From contig NZ_SJPA01000006.1 in assembly GCF_004332115.1 (NCBI RefSeq), positions 1 through 64,000 of the forward strand: a stretch of 64,000 nt of DNA, given 5' to 3'. The notes under the pieces were generated by a model. That model ran no database searches, was not told where the DNA came from, and saw only the letters and a list, made by a program, of their open reading frames with translations. Numbering within the stretch: position 1 is the first letter of the stretch; each line of letters begins with the position of its first letter. This document shows positions 33,112 to 41,886 of this stretch, piece after piece. This DNA comes from Chlorobium sp. N1 (GTDB lineage: Bacteria > Bacteroidota > Chlorobiia > Chlorobiales > Chlorobiaceae). The position numbers were made by a program, and so were the translations under genes.

Positions 33112-34173
33112 TCATGATTTCGGTTCCAGGCTTTCGTAGGCCTGCTGGATATGCTGCAGCATGCAGAGCTCTCCGGCCACCCTGCCGGCGAGCCAGTCGG
33201 CGAATGCCGGAGAGTCGTTGATGCATCGGACATAGTACGAACGGGGGAAGCCAGCCGACTCGAGAAGCCTTTTGGCCTCGTACTCGGTCTCGCTGTTGTC
33301 GGCGAAAAAGCCGTACGGGAACATCACCACCCCCCGGCACCCCTCGCGGCGGAACGCCTCCAGGGCCTTTTCGACGGTATCGGCGGTCCACTCCCCTCCC
33401 GCCGAATGGTTCATGCATCCCTGGCGGATGTCGGCAAAGATGTTGCGGGGATCCTCCATGATGCGGCGTTTCATCATCTCGAAAAAACGGCCGGTCTCGT
33501 CAAGGCCGGTGAAGACCTTCGGCGGGTTGCCCGCACGGTCGCGCACCAGCGTGCCGTGGATGACGAGCACCAGCCCGAGCTTCCCTTCAGTATCCGCCAG
33601 AGGCGACTCCGCAATCCGGCTGAAGAGATGGTCGGCGTATATGCGGTGCAGAGCCTCGTCCGACCAGAACCGGTTCATGAGCCTGACGCGGCTGTAGCGC
33701 TCATCACCGTAAGTCTCCGAGACCATGCGGCATGCCACTCCGCAGGAAAACGCCGACTCGACGGGAATCATCGGCACGACGACGATGCCGTCATAACGGC
33801 TCCTGATCTCGCCGAGCATCTCCTCGAGGTAGGGCGGCACGAAGTAGTAGGCATCGAGAACGTCGATATCCGTATCGGGAGGAAGCTCGGCCGTGCGGCT
33901 TCGGAGGCATGCCTCGAGCCGGGCCCGCTGGGCACGGTTGGTGGCAAGAAGCGTGGAGCGGTAACCGCTCCGGCGCCAGTCTATGAAGTGCTTGGTGGAA
34001 CGGTAGTCGGCGACGAGGTAGACGAGGAAGCGGGGAACCTTGACGATCTGGCTGGTGATCACCTTGAGGATCCTGCGGGAGCTCGGCCAGAGATTGCGCA
34101 GGGTCAGCTTCTCGACCTCTCCGTAGGTGACGACCAAAACGGCATAACGCCTCCTCCTTACAGGCCCGTCCAC
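33112..34173 (-). CDS. hemH: Ferrochelatase-family protein
   Basis: About 353 aa, close to the usual 310-370. It inserts Fe(II) into protoporphyrin IX if a true ferrochelatase. The invariant His is seen in 'LVLVIHGTLV' and the acidic helix in 'FFADNSETEYEAKRLLE', which carries the conserved Glu. The sequence is divergent from textbook HemH. The start is uncertain: GTG 34173 overlaps the upstream gene by 16 nt, and a strong AAGGAGGAGG lies inside the first codons, so a TTG start at codon 13 is possible. In a phototroph, other metal-chelatase activity cannot be excluded. Confidence 0.8.
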   Translation of the reverse strand: MDGPVRRRRYAVLVVTYGEVEKLTLRNLWPSSRRILKVITSQIVKVPRFLVYLVADYRSTKHFIDWRRSGYRSTLLATNRAQRARLEACLRSRTAELPPDTDIDVLDAYYFVPPYLEEMLGEIRSRYDGIVVVPMIPVESAFSCGVACRMVSETYGDERYSRVRLMNRFWSDEALHRIYADHLFSRIAESPLADTEGKLGLVLVIHGTLVRDRAGNPPKVFTGLDETGRFFEMMKRRIMEDPRNIFADIRQGCMNHSAGGEWTADTVEKALEAFRREGCRGVVMFPYGFFADNSETEYEAKRLLESAGFPRSYYVRCINDSPAFADWLAGRVAGELCMLQHIQQAYESLEPKS

Positions 34174-34772
34174 CAGCGCAGCTCCAGATACATGACACCG
34201 AAACCGAGAAGACCGCCGACGAGCGTCTGCATGAAGTTATGGGCCTTCAGGACGATCCTCGACCACATGAGCAGCGGCACGAAGGGAAGCACCCAGAGAG
34301 CATCGGAACCGAACTGCAGGAAGACGAGGGCGGCCGAAGAGGTGTAGGTGAACAGGTGGATGCTGATCTTCCACTGCAGGGTGACCAGAAGGATGAGGAC
34401 GGTGTTCACCGCGTTGAAGAGCAGGATGCCGCTGAGAAGTCGCGGGGCTTGCATCTGCTGCAGGAACTCGTAGCCGATGGCGTTGACCACCACGAGCACC
34501 AGGAGCGGAAGGAAGCGCTGCTCGCGGAAAGAGATGTTGTAGTCGGAAACCCGGCCCGTCTTCTTCAGGCCGTAGATGAGGGCCATCGGGGCGAAGGTGC
34601 TGGCGGAAAAAAGGACGGTGAGATAGCTCAGATGCTCCGGATCGGCCCTGAAACCGAGCATGATGACGCAGAGGTAGGCCAGCGGAGCGACAACGACGGG
34701 ACTGATCACCCAGGAAATAACGTTGGCAAGACGATGCTGGTCGAACTGAACTGGCAAAGCGGATAAACTCAA
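34158..34772 (-). CDS. PAP2-like integral membrane protein
   Basis: About 204 aa with five to six membrane segments. 'FREQRFLPLL', 'QWKISIHLF' and 'SRIVLKAHNFMQ' line up with the three active-site motifs of PAP2 lipid phosphatases (KX6RP, PSGH, SRX5HX3D) but with changes, including Gln at the last Asp position. It may be a divergent member or have another activity on polyprenyl or lipid phosphates. The start TTG 34772 has no clear ribosome binding site. It overlaps the ferrochelatase-like gene. Confidence 0.65.
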   Translation of the reverse strand: MSLSALPVQFDQHRLANVISWVISPVVVAPLAYLCVIMLGFRADPEHLSYLTVLFSASTFAPMALIYGLKKTGRVSDYNISFREQRFLPLLVLVVVNAIGYEFLQQMQAPRLLSGILLFNAVNTVLILLVTLQWKISIHLFTYTSSAALVFLQFGSDALWVLPFVPLLMWSRIVLKAHNFMQTLVGGLLGFGVMYLELRWWTGL

Positions 34773-34859
34773 TTAATTTCAGCGTATTACGCCTCAGGAA
34801 GTATTTGGGAAAGATAATTTTTATTAACTTAAAAACCGCGTATATTCGATACTTCCCAC

Positions 34860-34941
34860 GCGAGAGTGGTGAAATTGGTATACACGCTAGTCTTAGGAAC
34901 TAGTGCCGTGAGGCGTAAGGGTTCGAGTCCCTTCTCTCGCA
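34860..34941 (+). tRNA. tRNA-Leu (anticodon UAG)
   Basis: The acceptor stem GCGAGAG/CTCTCGC pairs fully. The anticodon stem CTAGT/ACTAG encloses a loop with TAG. It has a long class II variable arm and a T-loop GTTCGAGTC. CCA is not encoded. The sequence TATATT lies about 14 nt upstream, a possible promoter element. Confidence 0.95.
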
Positions 34942-34958
34942 CCCGATCATACGACTAT

Positions 34959-35045
34959 GCCAAAGTGGCGAAACTGGTAGACGCGCTGGACTCAAAATCC
35001 AGTGGGCTAATCCCCGTGTGGGTTCGAGTCCCACCTTTGGTACCA
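34959..35045 (+). tRNA. tRNA-Leu (anticodon CAA)
   Basis: Acceptor GCCAAAG/CTTTGGT (last pair G-U). The anticodon stem CTGGA/TCCAG encloses loop CTCAAAA, anticodon CAA. It has a class II variable arm, and CCA is encoded. It is 17 nt after the first tRNA-Leu, so both are probably one transcript. Confidence 0.95.
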
Positions 35046-35073
35046 CAACCACTCCCCGAAGATCCTCGTGACG

Positions 35074-35592
35074 ATGCAGAGAATGTACTCCCCGTGGCGC
35101 GAAACCTACATGCAGTCCTTCAAGGACGAGAACGCCCCGAAGGATGCGACGAAATCGGTCTTCGCCGACATCCCCCCTGAAGAGGACGAGGAGCGTTACG
35201 TCCTCCACCGCGGAGAGCGCTGCTTCATCATCATGAACCTCTACCCCTACAATGCGGGGCACCTGATGGTGATTCCCTACCTGCAGACCCCGTCCTTCTC
35301 CGATCTCGACCCGCAGTCCCGCCTGGAGGTGATGGACTTCACCGACCTCTCCATGAAGGCCCTCGAGCGCACCATACGCCCGCACGGCTTCAACGTCGGA
35401 GCCAACCTCGGCCGCGTGGCCGGAGGGAGCGTCGACAGCCACATCCACTTCCACATCGTGCCCCGCTGGGAGGGCGACACGAACTTCATGCCGGTGCTTG
35501 CCGAAGCCAAGGTGATCAGCAACGACATGCGCACCCTGTACAGGAACCTCAGGCAGGCGATCGCGGAGATACTCGAACAGACGGCGGGCTAG
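35074..35592 (+). CDS. HIT-family nucleotide hydrolase/phosphorylase
   Basis: About 172 aa. The His triad 'HIHFHIVPRW' near residue 130 is clear. The preceding 'GFNVGANLGRVAGGSVDSH' and the following 'DTNFMP' resemble the Ap4A-phosphorylase-like branch of HIT enzymes, which act on dinucleoside polyphosphates. ATG 35074 is used; GTG 35068 and ATG 35083 are alternatives. It starts 28 nt after tRNA-Leu and is followed by a methyltransferase 6 nt later. Confidence 0.9.
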   Translation: MQRMYSPWRETYMQSFKDENAPKDATKSVFADIPPEEDEERYVLHRGERCFIIMNLYPYNAGHLMVIPYLQTPSFSDLDPQSRLEVMDFTDLSMKALERTIRPHGFNVGANLGRVAGGSVDSHIHFHIVPRWEGDTNFMPVLAEAKVISNDMRTLYRNLRQAIAEILEQTAG

Positions 35593-35598
35593 GCAGCG

Positions 35599-36519
35599 GT
35601 GGCCGGCAGCGAACCCCCGTTCATCTCCGTTCCCGACCGCTTCAACCCTGCGGAGGGCGACCGGTGGCGGATCGTCCGCGACCCGGTGAAGGGCACCCTG
35701 AAGCTCGACCCGCGACCCGAACCCGAAGAGATGGCCGGCCATTACCGCCACGCCGCCTACTCCCCCCACCTGCAGAAAGCCCGCACGCCCGGAGAACGGC
35801 TCTACCTTGCCGCATCATCGCTGCTCCTCGAACGGCGCGCGAGCCTCGTCGCCAAAGTCCTCACCGGAAAGGAGAACCCCCGCATCCTCGAAATAGGATG
35901 CGCCAGGGGCACCCTGCTCGACCGGCTTGCCCGACGCAGGGTCGCCGACCGCCGGAACCTCGTCGGCATCGAGCCCGATGCGGAATCGGCCGCTTGCGCC
36001 CGTGAGCGCTACGGGGTCACGATCCACCCTTCAGTCGAGCTGCTCCGGGGAGGCACCGGAACCTTCGACGCCGTCGTACTCTGGCACGCGCTCGAGCACC
36101 TGCACGACCTCGAGGGTTCGCTCGAAACCGTCTCCGCCCTGCTCACGCCCGGCGGCCGGCTCGTCATAGCGCTCCCCAACCCCTCGGGCCGCGACGCCCG
36201 ACACTACGGCGCCGACTGGGTGGCCTGGGACGCCCCGCGCCACCTGTGGCACTTCCCCCCCGGCACGCTGGAGCGGATGCTCGAGCCCTTCGGCTTCAGG
36301 CGCTCCGCCATCCGCCAGTGGACCTCCGACGCCCTCTTCAACGCGCTTTTGAGCGAGAAACTGCGATGCAGGAGAAGGGGACGGAAAATGCATGGCGGAA
36401 AAACGGCACTGGCGCTCACAAAGGGAATCCTCTTCGCCCTTGCCGGGGCGATCGACGTCTGCGAGGCCTCGGGCATCGTGCGAGTCTTCAGCCGGGAAGG
36501 GGAAAAGACCCCGGCCTAG
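35599..36519 (+). CDS. Class I SAM-dependent methyltransferase
   Basis: 306 aa. The SAM-binding core is 'RILEIGCARGTLLDRLA' (motif I, near residue 95), 'GIEPDAESAACARERYG' and 'DAVVLWHALEHLHDLEGSL' (motif IV), then 'LTPGGRLVIALPNPSG'. This is a Methyltransf_23-type layout used on quinones, glycans or other small molecules; the substrate is unknown. The start is GTG 35599, 6 nt after the HIT gene. Its TAG shares CTAG with the stop of the convergent TolC gene. Confidence 0.88.
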   Translation: MAGSEPPFISVPDRFNPAEGDRWRIVRDPVKGTLKLDPRPEPEEMAGHYRHAAYSPHLQKARTPGERLYLAASSLLLERRASLVAKVLTGKENPRILEIGCARGTLLDRLARRRVADRRNLVGIEPDAESAACARERYGVTIHPSVELLRGGTGTFDAVVLWHALEHLHDLEGSLETVSALLTPGGRLVIALPNPSGRDARHYGADWVAWDAPRHLWHFPPGTLERMLEPFGFRRSAIRQWTSDALFNALLSEKLRCRRRGRKMHGGKTALALTKGILFALAGAIDVCEASGIVRVFSREGEKTPA

Positions 36520-37916
36520 GAGGCCGGAGCGGGAACGGGCGTGCGGCCGAGCGAGCGATCGAGCTCGACTTCGGCGCGAAGACAGTCGTAAACCGCCTGC
36601 AGGTAGTTGGTGCGGGCCTTGTTCAGCTGCAGTTCGGCGTCCGTCAGCTCAAGGCGCGACCCCACCCCCTCCCTGAAGCGCAGGAGCGATATGCGGTAGC
36701 TCCGCTCGGCCATGGCGATGGTCTTCGACTGCACGTCGATCCGCCGCCGGGCCTCCCTGAGGTTCGAGAGCCGCACCTCAACCTCCGCAAGCACGTTGGC
36801 CCTGAGATCCTCAAGTCGCGTCATCGCCTGGAACCGGGCGATCTTTGCCTGCTCCACCTTCGCACTGATCCGGTAGCCGGTGAATATCGGCAGGCTCAGC
36901 TGCAGGCCGATCGAAGATGAGACCGGCCAGGCTGAGCTCCCGAGATCGGTGTCATCGTTGAAGGCGGTCTGCGAGGCAAGCTCCCCGAAGGCCGTCAGCA
37001 TCGGGTAGCGCTCGGCGCGCGCCGCGCTGAGCTGCTCCCGCTCAGCCCGCACCCGGAGTTCGAGCTGGCGGACATCCGGCCGTGCATCAAGTGCCTCGTG
37101 CCACGCCGCTTGCGCATCGGCGGGGTATGCGGTCCCGGCGACTGAGAGCGAGTCGGTCAGGACAAGTGCGACCGAGGGGTCGAGCCCCATGGCGTTCCTG
37201 AGGCGGGTAAGGGTGTTCGAGACCCGGCTTTCGGCCTGGATGAGATCCGGCCGCAGGTTCTCGACCGAGAGGGTGGCCTTCAGGGTATCGATGTCTGCGG
37301 CGACCCCCTGGCGGTACATCGCCCTGGTATCGCGCCGGGCCTCCTCCCAGCGATCGATGCTGTCACGGACGAGCTGCAGCTCGGCGCGGGAGATGAGTGC
37401 ATCGAAATAGGCCATCCTGATCGTAGAGACGACCTCGGCCTCAGCGTCCCGGTAGGCTTCCTCGCTGATCTTCCTCACGATCCCAGCAGCGCGGATGCCC
37501 GCCAGTGCGGTGCCGTTGAAAAGCGACTGCCGCACGTCCACCGTCGCCTTGCCGGAGTTGTCGGGACTGATGTTGATGGGTGTGAACCCTGTTGCATCAG
37601 CACCGGACGTGGAGGAAAACATCCCTGAAGGAAAAAACAGGATCGAAGACTTCAGCGAGCGGGTGTAGGTAACGCCGGTCGAGATCTGCGGAAGGACCGG
37701 CGACCAGGCCTCGCGCACCTTTTCGGCACTCATCTGGCGGTCGAGCCGGGCGATCTCCAGCCGGCGGCTTTTCTCCATCCCGATCTGCACGGCATCAGCC
37801 ACCGAGACCCGAAGCGCCGCCGAACTGCTGTCGGCGTGAACGGGAACAGCACGGAGAGCGGACGAGCCCGGGATCGTGAGGGCAAGGAGCGTCAGAAGGG
37901 ATAAGAGGCGGAACAT
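36516..37916 (-). CDS. TolC-family outer membrane efflux protein
   Basis: 466 aa. The signal peptide is 'MFRLLSLLTLLALTIPGSSALRAVPVHA'. Two repeats of the TolC fold with long helices; 'SVADAVQIGMEKSRRLEIARLDRQMSAEKVREA' and 'GLQLSLPIFTGYRISAKVEQAK' are the typical motif in each half. It forms a trimeric channel through the outer membrane. No pump gene is adjacent; it follows rarA by 6 nt. Confidence 0.92.
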   Translation of the reverse strand: MFRLLSLLTLLALTIPGSSALRAVPVHADSSSAALRVSVADAVQIGMEKSRRLEIARLDRQMSAEKVREAWSPVLPQISTGVTYTRSLKSSILFFPSGMFSSTSGADATGFTPINISPDNSGKATVDVRQSLFNGTALAGIRAAGIVRKISEEAYRDAEAEVVSTIRMAYFDALISRAELQLVRDSIDRWEEARRDTRAMYRQGVAADIDTLKATLSVENLRPDLIQAESRVSNTLTRLRNAMGLDPSVALVLTDSLSVAGTAYPADAQAAWHEALDARPDVRQLELRVRAEREQLSAARAERYPMLTAFGELASQTAFNDDTDLGSSAWPVSSSIGLQLSLPIFTGYRISAKVEQAKIARFQAMTRLEDLRANVLAEVEVRLSNLREARRRIDVQSKTIAMAERSYRISLLRFREGVGSRLELTDAELQLNKARTNYLQAVYDCLRAEVELDRSLGRTPVPAPAS

Positions 37917-37922
37917 CGTCGT

Positions 37923-39296
37923 TCAGGAGTTGGTGGTTGCGTTCGACGGCGCGCCGTCGTCGTATCGATCCGGCCAGAGCGAGCGAAGGCGCTCGGCGAG
38001 GTATTTCTCCCGCCCTTCGGCGGAGGGCCGGTAGTAGGGCTTCGGCTCCATCCCCTCCGGGAAATAGCGCTCCGGAACAAAATGCCCCGGGAAATCGTGC
38101 GGGTAGCGGTACCCGGCACCGTATCCCTCCTGCTTCATGAACTTCGTCGGCGCGTTCGAGAGGTGTTTGGGAACCGGAAGGTCCTGCCGGGAGGAGGATT
38201 CGGCCATCGCCCGGTTGAGGGCGGCGTAGGAGGCATTCGACTTCGCGCATGAAGCCAGGTAGGTCACCGCCTGGCCGAGGTTGATGCGGGCTTCCGGCAT
38301 GCCGATGACGCTGACGGCCTGGAAGACCGAGACCGCTAGGGTGATGGCGTAGGGGTCGGCGTTGCCGACGTCCTCGCTCGAGAAGATGACGAGGCGCCGC
38401 GCAATGAAGCGGGGATCCTCCCCGCCTTCGATCATCCGGGCGAGCCAGAAAAGGGCCGCGTCGGGATCGGAACCGCGCAGGGACTTGATGAAAGCCGAAA
38501 CCGTGTTGTAGTGGGCCTCCCCTCCCCGGTCGTAGATGGGCGCGCGGTACTGGAGCGCCCGCTCGAGGAGCGCCTGGTCGACTACCGCCGGCCCCTCGTC
38601 GGCGGGAACGAGCGAATAGGCGGCCTCAAGGGCGTTGAGCGCCTTGCGGGCGTCCCCGCCGGCGAAGCGGAGCAGGAACTCCAGGCCGGGCACCTGCACC
38701 TCTCGCCCGGCGAAGAGGGGGTCGGCCTCAAGGGCACGCAGGACGACGGCACGGATCTCCTCGGAGCCGAGCGCATGGAGCGTATACACCTGCATGCGGC
38801 TGAGGAGGGCGGCATTGACCTCGAAAGAGGGGTTCTCCGTAGTGGCGCCGATGAGCACCACCACGCCCTGCTCGATGGCGTGGAGGAGCGTATCCTGCTG
38901 GGACTTGTTGAAGCGGTGGATCTCGTCGATGAAGAGCAGGGTGCGCAACCCCCTCGAACGGGCGGAGGCGGCACCTTCAAGGACGCGCCGCACATCCTTC
39001 ACCCCCGACTCGATGGCCGAAAGCTGCTCGAAGCGGAAATCCAGCGCCGAAGCGCAGATCTCGGCGAGCGTGGTCTTGCCGGAACCCGGAGGACCCCAGA
39101 AGATCATGGAGGGGAGCTGTCCTCCTGAAAGGAAGCGGCGAAGGGGGCCGTCGGCTCCGATCAGGTGCTCCTGGCCCGCCATCTCGTCGATCTTGCGGGG
39201 GCGCACCCGTTCGGCGAGCGGCCGGAACCCCCCTCCGCCCGGAGCGGGAGCAGGCGCCCCGAAAAGATCCGGCTGGCTGTCGAAGGAACCACCCAC
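37923..39296 (-). CDS. rarA: Replication-associated recombination protein A, AAA+ ATPase
   Basis: 457 aa. Walker A is '[15 protein letters not shown]', Walker B '[16 protein letters not shown]', sensor 1 '[14 protein letters not shown]'. The C-terminal MgsA domain ('[40 protein letters not shown]') gives tetramerisation. It acts on stalled replication forks with SSB. The start GTG 39296 directly follows the ribE stop, with a GGGGG run 7 nt before it as ribosome binding site. Confidence 0.95.
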   Translation of the reverse strand: MGGSFDSQPDLFGAPAPAPGGGGFRPLAERVRPRKIDEMAGQEHLIGADGPLRRFLSGGQLPSMIFWGPPGSGKTTLAEICASALDFRFEQLSAIESGVKDVRRVLEGAASARSRGLRTLLFIDEIHRFNKSQQDTLLHAIEQGVVVLIGATTENPSFEVNAALLSRMQVYTLHALGSEEIRAVVLRALEADPLFAGREVQVPGLEFLLRFAGGDARKALNALEAAYSLVPADEGPAVVDQALLERALQYRAPIYDRGGEAHYNTVSAFIKSLRGSDPDAALFWLARMIEGGEDPRFIARRLVIFSSEDVGNADPYAITLAVSVFQAVSVIGMPEARINLGQAVTYLASCAKSNASYAALNRAMAESSSRQDLPVPKHLSNAPTKFMKQEGYGAGYRYPHDFPGHFVPERYFPEGMEPKPYYRPSAEGREKYLAERLRSLWPDRYDDGAPSNATTNS

Positions 39297-39950
39297 CTAG
39301 AACCCCCTCTCCCGAAGCCAGGCCTCGTCCATCACCGGAGCGGCCGCGGCACCCGGCCCTGTGGCCGCCTGGCGGGCGACGTACTTGCCGAGGATGTCGA
39401 ACTCGAGGTTGACCGTGCTCCCGGCCCGAAGGGCGTTGATCGTGGTATGGGCGAACGTGAAGGGAATGACGGCCACCGTGAAACGCAACCCCTCGAGGCG
39501 CGCCACCGTAAGGCTGACGCCGTCGATGGTGATGGAGCCGGCCGGAACGATGTAGGGTGCGAACGCTTCGGGATAGGTGACACTGATCTCGCGGCTGCTG
39601 CCGAGGTCGCGGACCGAGGAGACCGGGGCAGAGCAGTCGACGTGGCCGAGGACGAAATGCCCTCCGAGCCGGTCGATGGGCCTCAGGGCGCGTTCGAGGT
39701 TCACGAGCGAGCCCTGTGAAAGGGAACCGAGGCTGGTTTTCCGCAGCGTCTCCTCGACCGTATCGACCTCGAAGGAGTGGCCGTCGACCGAAACCACGGT
39801 CTGGCACGCCCCGTTGATGCTGACGCTCTCGTCGGGGGAGAGCCCCTCGAGCGACTCGGCACCGCCGTGGCGGACGCGCAGGCGAAGCCCCCCGTCCCGG
39901 CGGCCGATGGACTCGATGCGTCCGACATCCTTGATTATTCCGGTAAACAT
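39297..39950 (-). CDS. ribE: Riboflavin synthase, alpha subunit
   Basis: About 217 aa. It dismutates two 6,7-dimethyl-8-ribityllumazine to riboflavin. The N-terminus 'MFTGIIKDVGRIESI' is diagnostic, and the protein has the internal duplication, with 'SVSINGACQTVVSV' in the first barrel and 'SITIDGVSLTVARLEG' in the second. ATG 39950 is the family start. ribD lies 2 kb away on the same strand. Confidence 0.95.
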   Translation of the reverse strand: MFTGIIKDVGRIESIGRRDGGLRLRVRHGGAESLEGLSPDESVSINGACQTVVSVDGHSFEVDTVEETLRKTSLGSLSQGSLVNLERALRPIDRLGGHFVLGHVDCSAPVSSVRDLGSSREISVTYPEAFAPYIVPAGSITIDGVSLTVARLEGLRFTVAVIPFTFAHTTINALRAGSTVNLEFDILGKYVARQAATGPGAAAAPVMDEAWLRERGF

Positions 39951-40027
39951 GGCTTGGTCACTTGTTGCGGTTTCAGAAAACAATATATCTCGCCGACCTT
40001 TGCCGGCAAAGCCTCTTAACGAAAGAG

Positions 40028-40044
40028 GCCGGCCAGGGGCCGGC
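40028..40044 (-). terminator. GC-rich hairpin downstream of tpx
   Basis: GCCGGCC-AGG-GGCCGGC, 31 nt after the tpx stop and before ribE. It has no long U-run, so it may act as an mRNA 3'-end stabiliser or weak terminator. Confidence 0.4.
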
Positions 40045-40075
40045 ACTCTCGATGTTCCATGAGGCAGCGGGGCTC

Positions 40076-40576
40076 TCAGCCGAGCGCCTTGAGGGCCGCT
40101 GCATAGTCGGGCTCCTGGACGATCTCGGGAACCTGCTCGCTGTAGGCGACGCGTCCGTCGGCGTCGACGACCACGACGGCGCGCGAGAGCAGGCCCTTGA
40201 GCGGTCCGTCGGTAATCGCAACACCGTACTCGGCACCGAACTCGGGGGAACGGAACACGGAAAGCGGGATGACGTCCTTCAGGCCCTCGACTTCGCAGAA
40301 GCGGTTGTGCGCGAAAGGAAGGTCGGCAGAAATACAGAGCACGACGGTATTGTCGAGGGAGGAGGCCTCCTGGTTGAAGCGCCTGACGGAAGCGGCGCAG
40401 ACGGCGGTGTCGAGGCTCGGGAAGATGTTCAGAACCATGCGCTTGCCGGCAAAATCCGCCGGGCCGGCTTCGGAAAGGTCGGTCCTGACGAGGCAGAAAA
40501 ACGGAGCTTCGCTGCCGACGGCCGGAAGGCTGCCGGAGGTATGGATGGTGTTGCCCTTGAGGGTGATGGTGGCCAT
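40076..40576 (-). CDS. tpx: Thiol peroxidase (Tpx-type peroxiredoxin)
   Basis: 166 aa. The peroxidatic Cys is in 'IFPSLDTAVCAASVRRF' (residue 60) and the resolving Cys is Cys94 in 'NRFCEVEGLKD', the Tpx pattern. It reduces H2O2 and organic peroxides with thioredoxin. ATG 40576 gives the usual length. A GC-rich hairpin (40028-40044) lies between it and ribE. Confidence 0.95.
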   Translation of the reverse strand: MATITLKGNTIHTSGSLPAVGSEAPFFCLVRTDLSEAGPADFAGKRMVLNIFPSLDTAVCAASVRRFNQEASSLDNTVVLCISADLPFAHNRFCEVEGLKDVIPLSVFRSPEFGAEYGVAITDGPLKGLLSRAVVVVDADGRVAYSEQVPEIVQEPDYAAALKALG

Positions 40577-40661
40577 TGGGTAGGAATTGAACGGGTTAGG
40601 AAAAAAACTCTGCAATGGAAGACGGGTAATGAACCCCGGGGAGCTGCTGAGAGTTCCCGGC

Positions 40662-41450
40662 TCACCGGGCGGGAAAGACCTGGTGCCAGCCGTCCCTCTC
40701 GGCAAGCTGCAGCGGCGTCTCGAAAAGGTCCGAGAGGAGCGGGGCGGTGAGCACATCCTCCCTCGGACCGTCGGCCATGATGCGTCCCTCTTTGAGAAGC
40801 ACCACGCGCTTGATTTCAGGAGGGATCTCATGGACATGGTGCGTGACGAGCAGCACCGTCCGCCCCTGTCGCATGATGTCGCCAAGAGTCCAGAGATAGG
40901 CGAATGCCGCCCGGAGGTCGAGCCCGGAGGTGGGCTCGTCGAAGAGCAGGGCGTCGGGATTGGCGAAAAGCGCACGGGCAAGAAGGCAGCGCCGCTGCTC
41001 CCCGGTCGACATCTGGCTGAAACGCCGATCGGCAAGCGAGGTGACGCCGAGCTCCTCCATGAGTTCCCCGGCCCGGCTCCGGTCAGCCTCCCGAACCTCG
41101 TGATGCCGCCAGAGGTCGATGCTCGCAAACGCACCCGAAAGCACCACGTCGCGACCGCTCACCCCCGGCAGATACTCCCGCTGGAGGTCATGGGAGAGGA
41201 TGCCGAGGCGCCGGCGCAGTTCGTGCACGTCCCAGCGCTCGCGCCCGAAGACCCGGACGGAACTTCCCGGGCGGTCGAGCCCGTAGAGCTCGCCGGAAAC
41301 GAGCTTCATGAGCGTCGTCTTCCCCGATCCGTTCGGGCCGAGCAGGGCCGTGTGAGCGCCCCGCTCCTGGCGGAACGAAAAATCATCGAGCACGCGCCGC
41401 CCGCCCCGGTATGCGGTAAGGTGTCGGATGTCGATGAACGGATGGTTCAC
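40662..41450 (-). CDS. ABC transporter ATP-binding protein (ModF/YlmA-like)
   Basis: 262 aa, a single nucleotide-binding domain. Walker A is 'LLGPNGSGKTTLMKL', the signature 'FSQMSTGEQRRCLLARALF', Walker B 'ALLFDEPTSGLDL', and the switch His is in 'LLVTHHVHEIPPEI'. 'GILSHDLQREYLPGVSGRDVVLSG' resembles the ModF/YlmA branch. There is no permease gene nearby, so its partner and substrate are unknown. GTG start with AGGGCAGG upstream. Confidence 0.9.
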   Translation of the reverse strand: MNHPFIDIRHLTAYRGGRRVLDDFSFRQERGAHTALLGPNGSGKTTLMKLVSGELYGLDRPGSSVRVFGRERWDVHELRRRLGILSHDLQREYLPGVSGRDVVLSGAFASIDLWRHHEVREADRSRAGELMEELGVTSLADRRFSQMSTGEQRRCLLARALFANPDALLFDEPTSGLDLRAAFAYLWTLGDIMRQGRTVLLVTHHVHEIPPEIKRVVLLKEGRIMADGPREDVLTAPLLSDLFETPLQLAERDGWHQVFPAR

Positions 41451-41458
41451 GGCCTGCC

Positions 41459-41875
41459 CTATTTCCAGATGCTCCCGCCTTTCGAAAAGGCGAATTTCCC
41501 CGCTCCGAGGAAAAATACCGCCAGCGATCCGAGCAGGTAGAGGAACTGGAGCTCGAGCGCATAGCCGCCGTGCTGGGAGAAGGAGGTCAGGTCCTTGCTG
41601 TGGGCCAGATACACGGCCATCACCATCACGAACGCCTCGACGAGGGCGGCGGGACGGGTGTAGACGCCGAGCACGATGAGAATGGGAGCGACGATTTCGC
41701 CGAAGAGGATGCCGTGGGAGAGATAGGCCGGAAGATCGGCCTTCTCGAGCATCCCGCCGAGAAAGGCGTACCCGTGCCGGATCTTGTGGATGCCGTGGAA
41801 AAGCATCAGCCCTCCGACGGAAAACCGCAGCAGCAGCTTGCCGAGATCGCTGTTGTTGACGAATCGCTCAAGCAT
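41459..41875 (-). CDS. DoxX-family membrane protein
   Basis: 138 aa with four membrane segments. 'LLLRFSVGGLMLFHGIHKI' and 'LPAYLSHGILFGEIVAPILIVLG' are typical of the DoxX/YphA family. Members are linked to thiosulfate oxidation or redox stress, but the activity here is unknown. AAGGGA precedes the ATG. It lies 8 nt before the ABC ATPase gene. Confidence 0.88.
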   Translation of the reverse strand: MLERFVNNSDLGKLLLRFSVGGLMLFHGIHKIRHGYAFLGGMLEKADLPAYLSHGILFGEIVAPILIVLGVYTRPAALVEAFVMVMAVYLAHSKDLTSFSQHGGYALELQFLYLLGSLAVFFLGAGKFAFSKGGSIWK

Positions 41876-41886
41876 CGAAATTCCCT

